Assembly (NCBI RefSeq): GCF_021432765.1
Contig: NZ_CP058908.1
Coordinates: forward strand, 1,070,001 to 1,134,000
DNA length: 64,000 nt
Direction: 5' to 3'
Origin: Pseudomonas phenolilytica
GTDB taxonomy: Bacteria > Pseudomonadota > Gammaproteobacteria > Pseudomonadales > Pseudomonadaceae
The notes beneath the pieces were generated by a model that was not told the origin of the DNA, did no database searches, and saw only the letters and a program-made list of their open reading frames with translations. A program made the position numbers and the translations under genes. This document shows positions 54,428 to 63,555 of the stretch, in pieces (position 1 is the stretch's first letter; each line of letters starts with the position of its first letter).

Positions 54428-56578
54428 ATGGCGAAGACGGGTGGGCCGGTCGCGGCAGAGAGCAAAATCACCTCCAGCATCCCCCTGCAGGTGGCCTCCG
54501 AAGATATCTGGGCGCAGAAATATCGCCTGACCAACAAGGACGGCACGCCGGTCGACGACAACGTCGACGCCACGTGGCAGCGCGTCGCCCGTGCCCTGGC
54601 CGATGTCGAGCCGGCCGAGCAGCGCGAGCACTGGCATGAGCGCTTCCTCTGGGCGCTGCGCAACGGCGCCATACCGGCCGGGCGGATCATTTCCAACGCC
54701 GGCGCGCAGGACTACAAGCCGGCGACTTCGACCATCAACTGCACCGTCTCGGGCACCATCACCGACTCGATGGACGACATCCTCGGCAAGGTCCATGAGG
54801 CCGGGCTGACGCTGAAGGCCGGCTGCGGCATCGGCTACGAATTCAGCACGCTGCGCCCGCGCGGATCGTTCGTCTCCGGTGCGGGCGCGCACACCAGCGG
54901 CCCGCTGTCGTTCATGGATATCTTCGACAAGATGTGCTTCACCGTCAGCTCCGCCGGTGGCCGTCGCGGGGCGCAGATGGGCACCTTCGAGGTCGGTCAT
55001 CCGGACGTGCGCGAGTTCATCCGCGCCAAGCGCGAGGACGGCCGGCTGCGCCAGTTCAACCTCAGCCTGCTGATCACCGACGAGTTCATGCAGGCGGTGG
55101 AAGCCGACGGCGAGTGGCCGCTGGTGTTCCCGGTGCATGCCAAGGAAGCCGCCGAGCTGGACCTGAGCGACGCCGAGCACGTGCTCTGGCGCGAATGGCC
55201 GGTGCACGACAACTACATCGTGCGCGATGACGGCCTGGTCGCCTGCAAGATCTACGGGCGGGTCAAGGCGCGGCATCTGTGGGACATGATCATGGTCTCC
55301 ACCTATGACTACGCCGAGCCGGGCTTCATCCTCATCGACCGCGTCAACCAGCTGAACAACAACTGGTGGTGCGAGGCGATCCGCGCCACCAACCCCTGTG
55401 GCGAGCAGCCGCTGCCGCCGTACGGCTCCTGCCTGCTGGGTTCGGTCAACCTGACCAGCTTCGTCATCGACCCGTTCGGCGCCGAAGCACGCTTCGACTG
55501 GGACAAGTACCGCGAAGTGGTGCGTATCTTCACGCGTATGCTGGACAACGTCGTGGAAATCAACGGCCTGCCGCTGGAGCAGCAGCGCCACGAGATCGAG
55601 ACCAAGCGCCGCCACGGCATGGGCTTCCTCGGCCTCGGTTCGACGCTGACGCTGCTCAAGTTGCGCTATGGCAGCCCGGAAGCCTGCGTGTTCACCGAAG
55701 AAGTCGCGCGCGAGATGGCGCTGGTCGGCTGGGAACAGGCGCTCGAACTGTCCCGCGAGAAGGGTCCGGCACCGCTGCTGAGCGAAACCTTCACGGTCAC
55801 CGCGGAGATGCTGCGCAAGCGTCCGGAAATGGCCCGTGATGGCTACAAGGTCGGCGATCAAGTGGCCGGCCGCGTGCTGCACGCCAAGTATTCGCGCTAC
55901 ATGCAGAAGATTGCCGAGTACGCCCCCGAGCTGATCGAGGCGCTGGCCACCGAAGGCGCGCGCTTCACTCACCACAGCTCCATCGCGCCGACCGGCACCA
56001 TCAGCCTGAGCCTGGCCAACAATGCCTCCAACGGCATCGAGCCGAGCTTCGCGCATCACTACTCGCGCAACCTGATCCGCACCGGGCGCAAGGCCAAGGA
56101 AAAGATCGAGGTTTACAGCTACGAGCTGCTGGCCTATCGCACGCTGATCAACGAGCGCGCCAAGCCGGGCTCCGACGAGCCGGGCGAGAAGCTGCCGGAC
56201 TACTTCATCACCGCCGACGACGTTACTCCGACCCAGCACGTCGACATCCAGGCTGCGGCGCAGAAGTGGGTCGACTCGTCGATCTCCAAGACCGCCAACG
56301 TGCCGACCGACTATCCGTTCGAGTCGTTCAAGGACATCTACCGCTACGCCTGGCGTCAGGGCCTGAAGGGTTGCACCACCTTCCGCTTCAACCCGGCGGC
56401 ATTCCAGGGCGTGCTGGTCAAGGAAGCCGATCTGGAGAAAACCCTGTATCGCTTCACCCTCGAGGACGGCAGCGTGGTCGAACTCAAAGGTAACCAGGAA
56501 GTGGAATACGACGGCGAGGTGAATACCGCCGCCAACCTGTTCGATGCCCTCAAGGAAGGCTATTACGGCAAGTACTGA
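54428..56578 (+). CDS. nrdJa: Adenosylcobalamin-dependent ribonucleotide reductase, large part (NrdJa)
   Basis: 716-residue class II ribonucleoside-diphosphate reductase that needs B12 and works with or without oxygen. The active-site finger loop NPCGEQ (N322, C324, E326) and a redox-pair cysteine in TINCTVSG (C105) are visible, as is HHSSIAPTGTISLSLANNASNGIEPSFA. The ATG at 54428 (MAKTGGPVAAESKITSSIPL) has AAGGA upstream. The C-terminal part of the usual single-chain enzyme is encoded separately as nrdJb. No cobalamin riboswitch was recognised upstream. Confidence 0.95.
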   Translation: MAKTGGPVAAESKITSSIPLQVASEDIWAQKYRLTNKDGTPVDDNVDATWQRVARALADVEPAEQREHWHERFLWALRNGAIPAGRIISNAGAQDYKPATSTINCTVSGTITDSMDDILGKVHEAGLTLKAGCGIGYEFSTLRPRGSFVSGAGAHTSGPLSFMDIFDKMCFTVSSAGGRRGAQMGTFEVGHPDVREFIRAKREDGRLRQFNLSLLITDEFMQAVEADGEWPLVFPVHAKEAAELDLSDAEHVLWREWPVHDNYIVRDDGLVACKIYGRVKARHLWDMIMVSTYDYAEPGFILIDRVNQLNNNWWCEAIRATNPCGEQPLPPYGSCLLGSVNLTSFVIDPFGAEARFDWDKYREVVRIFTRMLDNVVEINGLPLEQQRHEIETKRRHGMGFLGLGSTLTLLKLRYGSPEACVFTEEVAREMALVGWEQALELSREKGPAPLLSETFTVTAEMLRKRPEMARDGYKVGDQVAGRVLHAKYSRYMQKIAEYAPELIEALATEGARFTHHSSIAPTGTISLSLANNASNGIEPSFAHHYSRNLIRTGRKAKEKIEVYSYELLAYRTLINERAKPGSDEPGEKLPDYFITADDVTPTQHVDIQAAAQKWVDSSISKTANVPTDYPFESFKDIYRYAWRQGLKGCTTFRFNPAAFQGVLVKEADLEKTLYRFTLEDGSVVELKGNQEVEYDGEVNTAANLFDALKEGYYGKY

Positions 56579-56641
56579 GCCGAGCCGCCAACTGAATAGT
56601 CGCCGGGCCGCCAACGCCGCCCGGCAGGAGAGACCGCACCA

Positions 56642-57349
56642 ATGACCGTAAAGATCACCCAGCGCATCAAGGGCTTCAAGGTCGTCGACGAGACCCTCGA
56701 ACGTCCCGCCGCGCCCGCGCCTGCCACCGATAGCAAGGCGGCCAAGCCCGTCAAGGTAGTGGAGATGGACGAGAGCCTGCAGCGTCCGGAAACCCTCATC
56801 GGCATGACCTACAAGATCAAGTCACCGTTGTTCGAGCACGCGCTGTACGTCACCGTGAACGACATCGTGCTCAACGCCGGTACGCCGCACGAGCAGCGCC
56901 GGCCGTTCGAGATCTTCATCAATTCGAAGAACATGGACCACTTCCAGTGGATCGTCGCGCTCACCCGGATCATGTCAGCGGTGTTCCGCAAGGGCGGCGA
57001 CTGCACCTTCCTCGTCGAGGAGCTCAAGGCGGTTTTCGATCCGCGCGGCGGCTACCTGAAGAAGGGCGGCGTCTACATGCCGTCCATCGTCGCCGAGATC
57101 GGCGCGGTGCTGGAGCGCCATCTGATCGCCATCGGCATGATGGAAGGCCAGGCGCTGGACGAAACCCAGCTCAAGTACCTGGCGGAGAAGCGTGCCGCCT
57201 ACGAGGCCAGCCAGGGCGCGGTGGCGGTCGAGCCGGGCGAGGGTTTCCCGGCGGGCGCGCAGTTGTGCAACAAGTGCAATACCCAGGCGGTGGTGCAGAT
57301 GGACGGTTGCGCCACGTGCCTCAACTGCGGCCATTCCAAGTGCGGCTGA
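56642..57349 (+). CDS. nrdJb: Adenosylcobalamin-dependent ribonucleotide reductase, C-terminal part (NrdJb)
   Basis: 235 residues matching the separate TSCPD-domain subunit of the split class II reductase known in Pseudomonas. It ends in a cysteine-rich tail (LCNKCNTQAVVQMDGCATCLNCGHSKCG) that can hold zinc and carry the external reducing cysteines. It starts 63 nt after nrdJa; as I recall, both pieces are needed for activity in P. aeruginosa. Confidence 0.94.
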   Translation: MTVKITQRIKGFKVVDETLERPAAPAPATDSKAAKPVKVVEMDESLQRPETLIGMTYKIKSPLFEHALYVTVNDIVLNAGTPHEQRRPFEIFINSKNMDHFQWIVALTRIMSAVFRKGGDCTFLVEELKAVFDPRGGYLKKGGVYMPSIVAEIGAVLERHLIAIGMMEGQALDETQLKYLAEKRAAYEASQGAVAVEPGEGFPAGAQLCNKCNTQAVVQMDGCATCLNCGHSKCG

Positions 57350-57376
57350 GTTCGCCGGCCGAACGCTGCGCCTGAC

Positions 57377-57411
57377 AAAAAAAGCCCGGGGTCGATGCCC
57401 CGGGCTTTTTG
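57377..57411. terminator. bidirectional terminator between nrdJb and ppnN
   Basis: A long GC stem (AGCCCGGGG with CCCCGGGCT, 57383-57406) is flanked by A7 and T5 runs, between convergent genes. Confidence 0.9.
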
Positions 57412-57423
57412 TTGGTGTGGCGC

Positions 57424-58797
57424 TCAGCTCACCACGTTGTAGCACGGCTCGTAGGCCGCGCTGCCGGGCAGCTTCATGCGATGCTGCTCGACAAAGGCCT
57501 GCAGCAACTCGTCCAGCGGCTGCATGATGCAGGCGTCGCCGTGAATCTGGTAGCGGCCGTGCTGTTCGATGCGGCGAATGCCCTTGTCCTTGACGTTGCC
57601 GGCGACGATGCCGGAAAACGCGCGGCGCAGGTTGGCGGCCAGCTCGTGGGGCGGCAGCGCGCGGCGCAGCTGCAGGCTGGCCATCGCTTCGTGGGTAGGG
57701 TCGAACGGGTGCTGGAAGCTCTCGTCGATCTTCAGCAGCCAGTTGAAATGGAAGGCATCGTTGCGCTCGCGGCGGAAGCGGCGCACCTCATGCATGCCGG
57801 CGACCATCAACCGCGCCACTTCGCTCGGATCGTCGATCACCACCTGGTAACGGCTCTGCGCCTGCTCGCCGAGGGTGGCGCCGACGAATGCGTGCAGCTG
57901 TTGCAAGTACGGCGCCGCCTCGCGCGGGCCGGTGAGTACGACGGGGAAGGGCAGCTCGCGGTTGGCCGGATGCAGCAGGATGCCGAGCAGGTAGAGAAAT
58001 TCTTCGGCGGTGCCGACGCCGCCGGGGAAGATGATGATGCCGTGGCCGACGCGCACGAAGGCTTCCAGGCGCTTCTCGATGTCCGGCAAGATCACCAGCT
58101 CGTTGACGATCGGGTTCGGCGCCTCGGCGGCGATGATGCCCGGTTCGGTGAGGCCGACGAAGCGGCTGCCGGTCAGGCGCTGCTTGGCATGGCCGATTGC
58201 CGCGCCCTTCATCGGGCCTTTCATCACGCCCGGCCCGCAGCCGGTGCAGACGTGCAGACTGCGCAGGCCCAGCTCGTGGCCGACGCGCTTGCTGTATTTG
58301 TATTCCTCCAGGCTGATCGAGTGGCCGCCCCAGCACACCACCATGTTCGGCTCGACGCCCGGGCGCAGCGTGCGGGCGTTGCGCAGCAGGTGGAACACGT
58401 AGTCGGTGATGCCCTGCGAGGTGCTCAGGTCGATGCGGGCGTTGCCCAGCTCGCTCTCGGTGTAGACGATGTCGCGCAGCGCGCTGAACAGCATTTCACG
58501 GGTGCTGGCGATCATCTCGCCATCGACGAAGGCATCGGCCGGGGCGTTGAACAGCTCCAGGCGCACGCCGCGATCCTGCTGACGGATCTCTACCTCGAAG
58601 TCGGCATAGGCCTCGAGGATGGTCTTGGCGTTGTCGATGCGCGCGCCGGTATTGAGGATGGCCAATGCGCACTGGCGAAACAGCTTGTGCGCACGCCCGG
58701 CGCCGACTTCGCTCAGGTGCTGGACTTCGCGCTGCGAGAGGGTTTCCAGGCTGCCCTTGGGGCTGACCGAGGCGTTGATTACATGGCGTTGGGTCAT
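57424..58797 (-). CDS. ppnN: Nucleotide 5'-monophosphate nucleosidase PpnN (YgdH)
   Basis: 457-residue LOG-family enzyme that splits purine and pyrimidine monophosphates to base and ribose 5-phosphate; E. coli PpnN is regulated by (p)ppGpp. The N-terminal domain includes LSQREVQHLSEVGAGRAHKLF. The LOG core has the PGGVGTAEE motif (258-266) and CTGCGPGVMKGPMKGAAIGHA. A C-terminal domain completes the length typical of PpnN (E. coli 454). It is a single gene, convergent with nrdJb. Confidence 0.93.
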   Translation of the reverse strand: MTQRHVINASVSPKGSLETLSQREVQHLSEVGAGRAHKLFRQCALAILNTGARIDNAKTILEAYADFEVEIRQQDRGVRLELFNAPADAFVDGEMIASTREMLFSALRDIVYTESELGNARIDLSTSQGITDYVFHLLRNARTLRPGVEPNMVVCWGGHSISLEEYKYSKRVGHELGLRSLHVCTGCGPGVMKGPMKGAAIGHAKQRLTGSRFVGLTEPGIIAAEAPNPIVNELVILPDIEKRLEAFVRVGHGIIIFPGGVGTAEEFLYLLGILLHPANRELPFPVVLTGPREAAPYLQQLHAFVGATLGEQAQSRYQVVIDDPSEVARLMVAGMHEVRRFRRERNDAFHFNWLLKIDESFQHPFDPTHEAMASLQLRRALPPHELAANLRRAFSGIVAGNVKDKGIRRIEQHGRYQIHGDACIMQPLDELLQAFVEQHRMKLPGSAAYEPCYNVVS

Positions 58798-58993
58798 TCG
58801 TCGTTCCCTGAAGGCGCTGCACCGAACGGCGATGCTCGGCCGCAGCGCAAGAGTGGGGCGCCGCTAGGCGCAAAAGAGCGGGCGGCCGGCGACGCTCAGC
58901 GTCGGTCCGGACCGCAGGTATCAGCGTTGCCGCTGGAAAAAGAGCGCCATCTTACCCGGGCGTGGCCCGATACTCGACCGCGCGGTCGCGTCG

Positions 58994-59947
58994 TCAGAAG
59001 GCAAAAGGTAGGACACTCGCCGGCTGCTGGCGTGCGACCAGCAGGCGATGAAATTCGCCCGGGTCCTTCACCTGCACGTCGGGAGTGCCCCCGAAGTGTT
59101 GTGCCGCGATCAGGCGCGACAGCCAGAAGCGCACGCAGGCGACACGCAGCATCGGCTGCCACAGCTCGGCTTCGGCCGGGGTGAAGCGGCGCAGCGCGGA
59201 ATAGGCGGCCAGCAGCGGCTCGCTGCGTTCGGGATCGATCTCGCCATTGGGGTGCGAACACCAGTCGTTCACGGCGATGGCGAGGTCGTAGAGCATCGGC
59301 CCGGAGCAGGCGTTGTAGAAGTCGATCACCCCGGTCAGGTGGCTGCCTTCGAACAGCACGTTGTCGCGGAACAGGTCGGCATGCAGGTTGGCACGCGGCA
59401 GGGCGAGGAGCTTGGGGCGCAGCTCGGCGATTTCCGCCAGGCCATCGCGCAGCAGCGGCAGTTGGTTCTCGGGCAGGTTCAGCGCCAGGCTCGGGCCTTG
59501 TTCCTGCATCCAGTCCAGCCCGCGGTCGCTGGCGCGCTCGAGAATCTGCTCGCGGGTCGCCAGATGCAGGCGTGCCAGCAGGCGGCCGACCTCTGCGCAG
59601 TGATGCGGGTTGGGCTCGATCACATGCCTGCCGGCCAGGCGCGGCTGCAGCAGCGCGGGCTTGCCGGCCAGCTCGCGCAGCGCTTTGCCGTCTTCGCTGT
59701 GCAGGGCGTAGGGCACCGGCAGACCGGCGTGGTGCAGGCGCTCGAGCAGCTCGATGAAGAACGGCAGATCCTGCGTCGGGCCGCGCTCGATCAGCGTCAG
59801 CACGTATTCGCCCTGCTCGAGACTGACGAAGAAGTTGCTGTTCTCGCTGCCGGCGGCGATCCCCTGGAAGTCACGCAGCCGGCCGAGCCGGTACGGCGCC
59901 AGAAAGGCTTCCAGCTCGTCGCGCTGCAGGGGGGTGAATACCGACAT
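58994..59947 (-). CDS. thrB: Homoserine kinase (ThrB type II, APH fold)
   Basis: 317-residue kinase with the aminoglycoside-phosphotransferase fold, used in Pseudomonas for homoserine phosphorylation in threonine synthesis. The Brenner-type catalytic motif [14 protein letters not shown] and the magnesium-site segment [19 protein letters not shown] are present. It is 18 nt downstream of the DUF2782 gene on the same strand. Confidence 0.94.
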   Translation of the reverse strand: MSVFTPLQRDELEAFLAPYRLGRLRDFQGIAAGSENSNFFVSLEQGEYVLTLIERGPTQDLPFFIELLERLHHAGLPVPYALHSEDGKALRELAGKPALLQPRLAGRHVIEPNPHHCAEVGRLLARLHLATREQILERASDRGLDWMQEQGPSLALNLPENQLPLLRDGLAEIAELRPKLLALPRANLHADLFRDNVLFEGSHLTGVIDFYNACSGPMLYDLAIAVNDWCSHPNGEIDPERSEPLLAAYSALRRFTPAEAELWQPMLRVACVRFWLSRLIAAQHFGGTPDVQVKDPGEFHRLLVARQQPASVLPFAF

Positions 59948-59965
59948 GTCAGGCCTCCCGACGGC

Positions 59966-60250
59966 TTACCAGCTGAAGATCTTCCAGGCGGGAATCAGCA
60001 TATCCGGCTGGTCGGCGCGCACGAAATTGCCGTCGTTGCCGTCGGCGCGCACCAGGAAGTACGGCTTGCCATGCTTGGGCGTCACCTTGACCGCATAGAG
60101 GAAGCCGTTGACGCGGTACTCCTCGACGGTGCGGTCACCCTCCTGGCGGATGGTCACGTCCGGCTCGCCGTCGACCGACTCCTGGGCAAAACCGGTCAGA
60201 GGCACGCACGCCAGCAGGGCGGCCAGCATCAGGGGTTTGAGAGCGCGCAT
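59966..60250 (-). CDS. DUF2782 small exported protein
   Basis: 94 residues with a signal peptide ([26 protein letters not shown]). A small domain follows ([36 protein letters not shown]), characteristic of DUF2782, found upstream of thrB in pseudomonads. Function unknown. It is divergent from polA. Confidence 0.85.
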   Translation of the reverse strand: MRALKPLMLAALLACVPLTGFAQESVDGEPDVTIRQEGDRTVEEYRVNGFLYAVKVTPKHGKPYFLVRADGNDGNFVRADQPDMLIPAWKIFSW

Positions 60251-60325
60251 GATAACCTTGTCCCTTTGTCGATAAGTGGTCCTGTGCATTCTAGCGCCGG
60301 GCCCGCCGAAAAGGTTATTCCGCTC

Positions 60326-63070
60326 ATGAGCCAAGCGCCTCTCGTCCTGGTGGACGGTTCGTCCTACCTCTATCGCGCCTTCCATGCGCTGCCGCCGCTG
60401 ACCACCTCCACCGGCAAACCGACCGGCGCGGTGAAAGGCGTGCTGAACATGCTGCTGGCGTTGCGCAAGCAGTACCCGGACAGCCCGTTCGCCGTGGTCT
60501 TCGACGCCAAGGGGCCGACCTTCCGCGACGAACTGTTCGAGCACTACAAATCCCACCGCCCGCCGATGCCGGATGACTTGCGGGTGCAGATCGAACCGCT
60601 GCATGCGGCCGTGCGCGCCCTTGGCCTGCCGCTGCTGAACGTCGATGGCGTCGAGGCCGACGACGTGATCGGCACCCTGGCCCGGCAATGCGCGGCGCTC
60701 GGTCGCGACGTGGTGATCTCCACCGGCGACAAGGACATGGCGCAGCTGGTCTGCCCGCATGTCACCCTGGTCAACACCATGACCGGCAGCGTCTACGACA
60801 TCGAGGGTGTGAAGACCAAGTTCGGCGTCGGCCCGGAGCTGATCATCGATTTCCTCGCGCTGATGGGCGACAAGGTCGACAACATTCCCGGCGTGCCGGG
60901 CGTGGGCGAGAAGACCGCCTGCGGGCTGCTCAATGGTATCGAGGGCGGCTTGAAGGGCCTCTACGACAACCTCGATCAGGTCGCGGCGCTGCCGATTCGC
61001 GGTGCCAAGACGCTGGGCGCCAAGCTCGCCGAGCATCGCGATGCGGCGTTCATGTCCTACGAACTGGCGACGATCAAGCTCGACGTCGCGCTGGACGTCG
61101 AGGTCTGCGACCTGATGCCCGGCGAGCCACACCGCGAGGCGCTGATCGCGCTGTATCGCGAACTGGAATTCAAGAACTGGCTCGACGACCTGCTGCGCGA
61201 GGCCAAGGCCGCGGGCGAGAACTGCGAGGTGGCGCCGGAGAACTGCTCGATCCAGGCCGAAGCCGACTACGAGACGCTGCTTGAGCAGGCCGACTTCGAT
61301 CGCTGGCTGGCGCGCCTGCGAACCGCCAGCTGCTTCGCCTTCGATACCGAAACCACCAGCATCGACGCCCAGCGTGCCGAGCTGGTTGGGCTGTCGTTCG
61401 CCATCGAGGCCGGCAAGGCGGCCTACGTGCCGCTGTGCCATAGCTATATGGGCGTGCCGCAGCAGCTCGAGCGCGACGCCGTGCTCGCTGCGCTCAAGCC
61501 GCTGCTGGAAGACCCGGCGAAACCGAAAATCTGCCAGCACGGCAAGTACGACATGAACGTGCTGATGCACTACGGCGTCGAGATGCGCGGCATGGCCTTC
61601 GACACCATGCTCGAATCCTATGTGCTGGACGCCACCGCCACCCGCCACGACATGGACAGCCTGGCGCTCAAGTACCTCGGCCGCGGCACCATCCGCTTCG
61701 AGGACATTGCCGGCAAAGGCGCCAAGCAGCTGACCTTCGACCAGATCGCCATCGAGCAGGCCGGCCCCTATGCCGCCGAGGATGCCGACGTCACCCTGCG
61801 CCTGCACCAGACCCTGCTCGGCAAGCTGGAGCAGACGCCGTCGCTGCTCAAGGTGCTGACCGAGATCGAGATGCCGCTGGTGCCGGTGCTGGCGCGCATC
61901 GAGCGCAACGGCGCGCTGGTCGATGCGCAGCTGCTCGGCCAGCAGAGCGTCGAACTCGGCGAGAAGATGGTCGAGCTGGAGCGCGAAGCCTTCGCCATCG
62001 CCGGCGAGGAGTTCAACCTCGGCTCGCCCAAGCAGCTCTGCGCGATCCTCTATGACAAGCTCGGTTGCCCGGTGCTGTCCAAGACCGCCGGCGGCCAGCC
62101 GTCCACCGCCGAAAGCGTGCTGGCCGAGCTGGCCGAGCAGGACTACCCGCTGCCCAAGGTGATCATGCAGCACCGCAGCCTGAGCAAGCTCAAGGGCACC
62201 TACACCGACAAGCTGCCGCAGCAGATCAACCCGCGCACCGGGCGCATCCATACCAGCTACCACCAGGCGGTCACTGCGACCGGGCGGTTGTCGTCCTCCG
62301 ACCCGAACCTGCAGAACATCCCGATCCGCACCGCGGAGGGCCGGCGCATCCGTCAGGCCTTCATCGCGGCGCCCGGCTACCGGCTGCTGGCGGCGGACTA
62401 CTCGCAGATCGAATTGCGCATCATGGCCCACCTGGCCCAGGATGCCGGCCTGCTGGATGCGTTCCGCAACGGCCTGGACGTGCACCGCGCCACTGCCGCG
62501 GAGGTGTTCGGCGTGCCGCTGGAGCAGGTCAGCAGCGACCAGCGGCGCAGCGCCAAGGCGATCAACTTCGGCCTGATCTACGGCATGAGCGCCTTCGGCC
62601 TGGCCAAGCAGATCGGCGTCGGCCGCAAGGAGGCGCAGGAGTACATCGACCGCTATTTCGCCCGCTACCCCGGTGTGCTCGCCTATATGGAACGCACCCG
62701 CGCCCAGGCCGCCGAGCAGGGCTTCGTCGAGACGCTGTTCGGCCGACGCCTGTACCTGCCGGAAATCCACTCGAAGAACGGCGCCATGCGCAAGGCAGCC
62801 GAACGCACTGCGATCAACGCGCCGATGCAGGGCACCGCGGCGGACATCATCAAGCGCGCGATGGTCGCCGTCGACGCCTGGCTGCAGGACTCGGGGCTGG
62901 ACGCGCGCATCATCCTGCAGGTTCACGACGAACTGGTACTTGAGGTCCGCGAGGATCAGGTCGAGACGTTGCGCGAGCGCATCGGCCCGCTGATGAGCGC
63001 GGCCGCCGATCTGGACGTGCCGCTGCTGGTCGAGGCGGGCGTCGGCGCCAACTGGGACGAGGCGCATTGA
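60326..63070 (+). CDS. polA: DNA polymerase I
   Basis: 914-residue repair and Okazaki-fragment polymerase. The N-terminal 5'-3' exonuclease begins [20 protein letters not shown] and has [13 protein letters not shown]. The 3'-5' proofreading domain keeps its DxE motif (FDTETTSID). The polymerase domain has motif A ([16 protein letters not shown]), motif B ([19 protein letters not shown]) and motif C ([11 protein letters not shown]). The ATG at 60326 is chosen because the open frame upstream is antisense to thrB. It is followed by the ErsA-like RNA. Confidence 0.98.
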   Translation: MSQAPLVLVDGSSYLYRAFHALPPLTTSTGKPTGAVKGVLNMLLALRKQYPDSPFAVVFDAKGPTFRDELFEHYKSHRPPMPDDLRVQIEPLHAAVRALGLPLLNVDGVEADDVIGTLARQCAALGRDVVISTGDKDMAQLVCPHVTLVNTMTGSVYDIEGVKTKFGVGPELIIDFLALMGDKVDNIPGVPGVGEKTACGLLNGIEGGLKGLYDNLDQVAALPIRGAKTLGAKLAEHRDAAFMSYELATIKLDVALDVEVCDLMPGEPHREALIALYRELEFKNWLDDLLREAKAAGENCEVAPENCSIQAEADYETLLEQADFDRWLARLRTASCFAFDTETTSIDAQRAELVGLSFAIEAGKAAYVPLCHSYMGVPQQLERDAVLAALKPLLEDPAKPKICQHGKYDMNVLMHYGVEMRGMAFDTMLESYVLDATATRHDMDSLALKYLGRGTIRFEDIAGKGAKQLTFDQIAIEQAGPYAAEDADVTLRLHQTLLGKLEQTPSLLKVLTEIEMPLVPVLARIERNGALVDAQLLGQQSVELGEKMVELEREAFAIAGEEFNLGSPKQLCAILYDKLGCPVLSKTAGGQPSTAESVLAELAEQDYPLPKVIMQHRSLSKLKGTYTDKLPQQINPRTGRIHTSYHQAVTATGRLSSSDPNLQNIPIRTAEGRRIRQAFIAAPGYRLLAADYSQIELRIMAHLAQDAGLLDAFRNGLDVHRATAAEVFGVPLEQVSSDQRRSAKAINFGLIYGMSAFGLAKQIGVGRKEAQEYIDRYFARYPGVLAYMERTRAQAAEQGFVETLFGRRLYLPEIHSKNGAMRKAAERTAINAPMQGTAADIIKRAMVAVDAWLQDSGLDARIILQVHDELVLEVREDQVETLRERIGPLMSAAADLDVPLLVEAGVGANWDEAH

Positions 63071-63088
63071 GTTTTTTTCGCGGCCCGT

Positions 63089-63118
63089 GGAACCAATTGC
63101 GGAACCCGATGGTCAATG
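63089..63118 (+). promoter_or_regulatory. AlgU/RpoE-type promoter of the ErsA-like RNA
   Basis: GGAACC (63089-63094) and GGTCAATG (63111-63118) stand at the -35/-10 spacing of extracytoplasmic sigma factors of the AlgU family (GAACTT-n16/17-TCAAA/TCTGA type). The predicted start falls near 63124, exactly where the first RNA hairpin begins. Confidence 0.65.
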
Positions 63119-63123
63119 CATGC

Positions 63124-63251
63124 GAAGGGTGTAAAAGCCCTTCAATGCTCCTTGTTGTGTTAAGTGTTGGCAGATCTCTGGACCCCGCCCTAGCGGTCCG
63201 GATTTGGACCTCGAACTTCCCCCTCCCCCAATGAAGTTCGAGGTTTTTTTT
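63124..63251 (+). ncRNA. ersA: ErsA-like small regulatory RNA (Spot 42 position, downstream of polA)
   Basis: A 5' hairpin (GAAGGG 63124-63129 with CCCTTC 63138-63143) opens the region. A 3' terminator stem (63209-63219 with 63233-63243), a pyrimidine-rich loop (CCCCCTCCCCC) and an eight-base T run close it, a unit of about 128 nt. P. aeruginosa ErsA, which I recall as about 132 nt, AlgU-dependent and located after polA, has the same layout. It would act by base pairing via its exposed C-rich segments, probably with Hfq. Identity is inferred from position and structure. Confidence 0.75.
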
Positions 63252-63489
63252 GCCTTGAAAAAACCTTCGCATCGTCATTCATCTGCGCAAGAAGTGGCGC
63301 ACTCCTCTGTGGATAACTCTGTGGAAAGGCCTGTGTAGCGCTTGCGGCACCATGCGTGCGAGTAGTTGCGCAAGGTTTTCTGCCGGCTGTGCCAGATCTT
63401 GCGCAGTTTTTCGTGATGCGCTTCCACAAAGGAGCGAAACGTTCTGCTGATATTTTTATAACTGATTGAATTTAAAGTTATTTACAGAT
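63252..63489. other. Gene-free stretch between the sRNA and the hcp promoter
   Basis: No convincing gene is present. It holds a perfect DnaA box on the minus strand (TTATCCACA, 63308-63316) and an inverted repeat TGCGCAAG/CTTGCGCA (63367-63374 with 63398-63405) followed by a short T run, which could be a weak terminator. An AT-rich segment lies just before the hcp promoter (about 63450-63490). The engB gene usually found after polA is not here. Confidence 0.55.
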
Positions 63490-63506
63490 TTGGCATGGCG
63501 TTTGTA
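63490..63506 (+). promoter_or_regulatory. sigma-54-type promoter of hcp
   Basis: TTGGCATGGCGTTTGTA matches the RpoN consensus YTGGCACGRNNNTTGCW at all but two informative positions, with the required 12-nt spacing between the GG (63492) and the G of the -12 element (63504). It lies about 50 nt upstream of the hcp ATG. The -12 element is GT where GC is preferred. Confidence 0.6.
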
Positions 63507-63555
63507 CCAAGGGGAATTGCCAACTACGGCATTTCATTCAGCAAGGAGAGCACCC

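Noticed and set aside
59048..60325. In-frame 426-codon extension upstream of polA
   Set aside because: It runs antisense through thrB and the DUF2782 gene. PolA starts normally at 60326 with [20 protein letters not shown].
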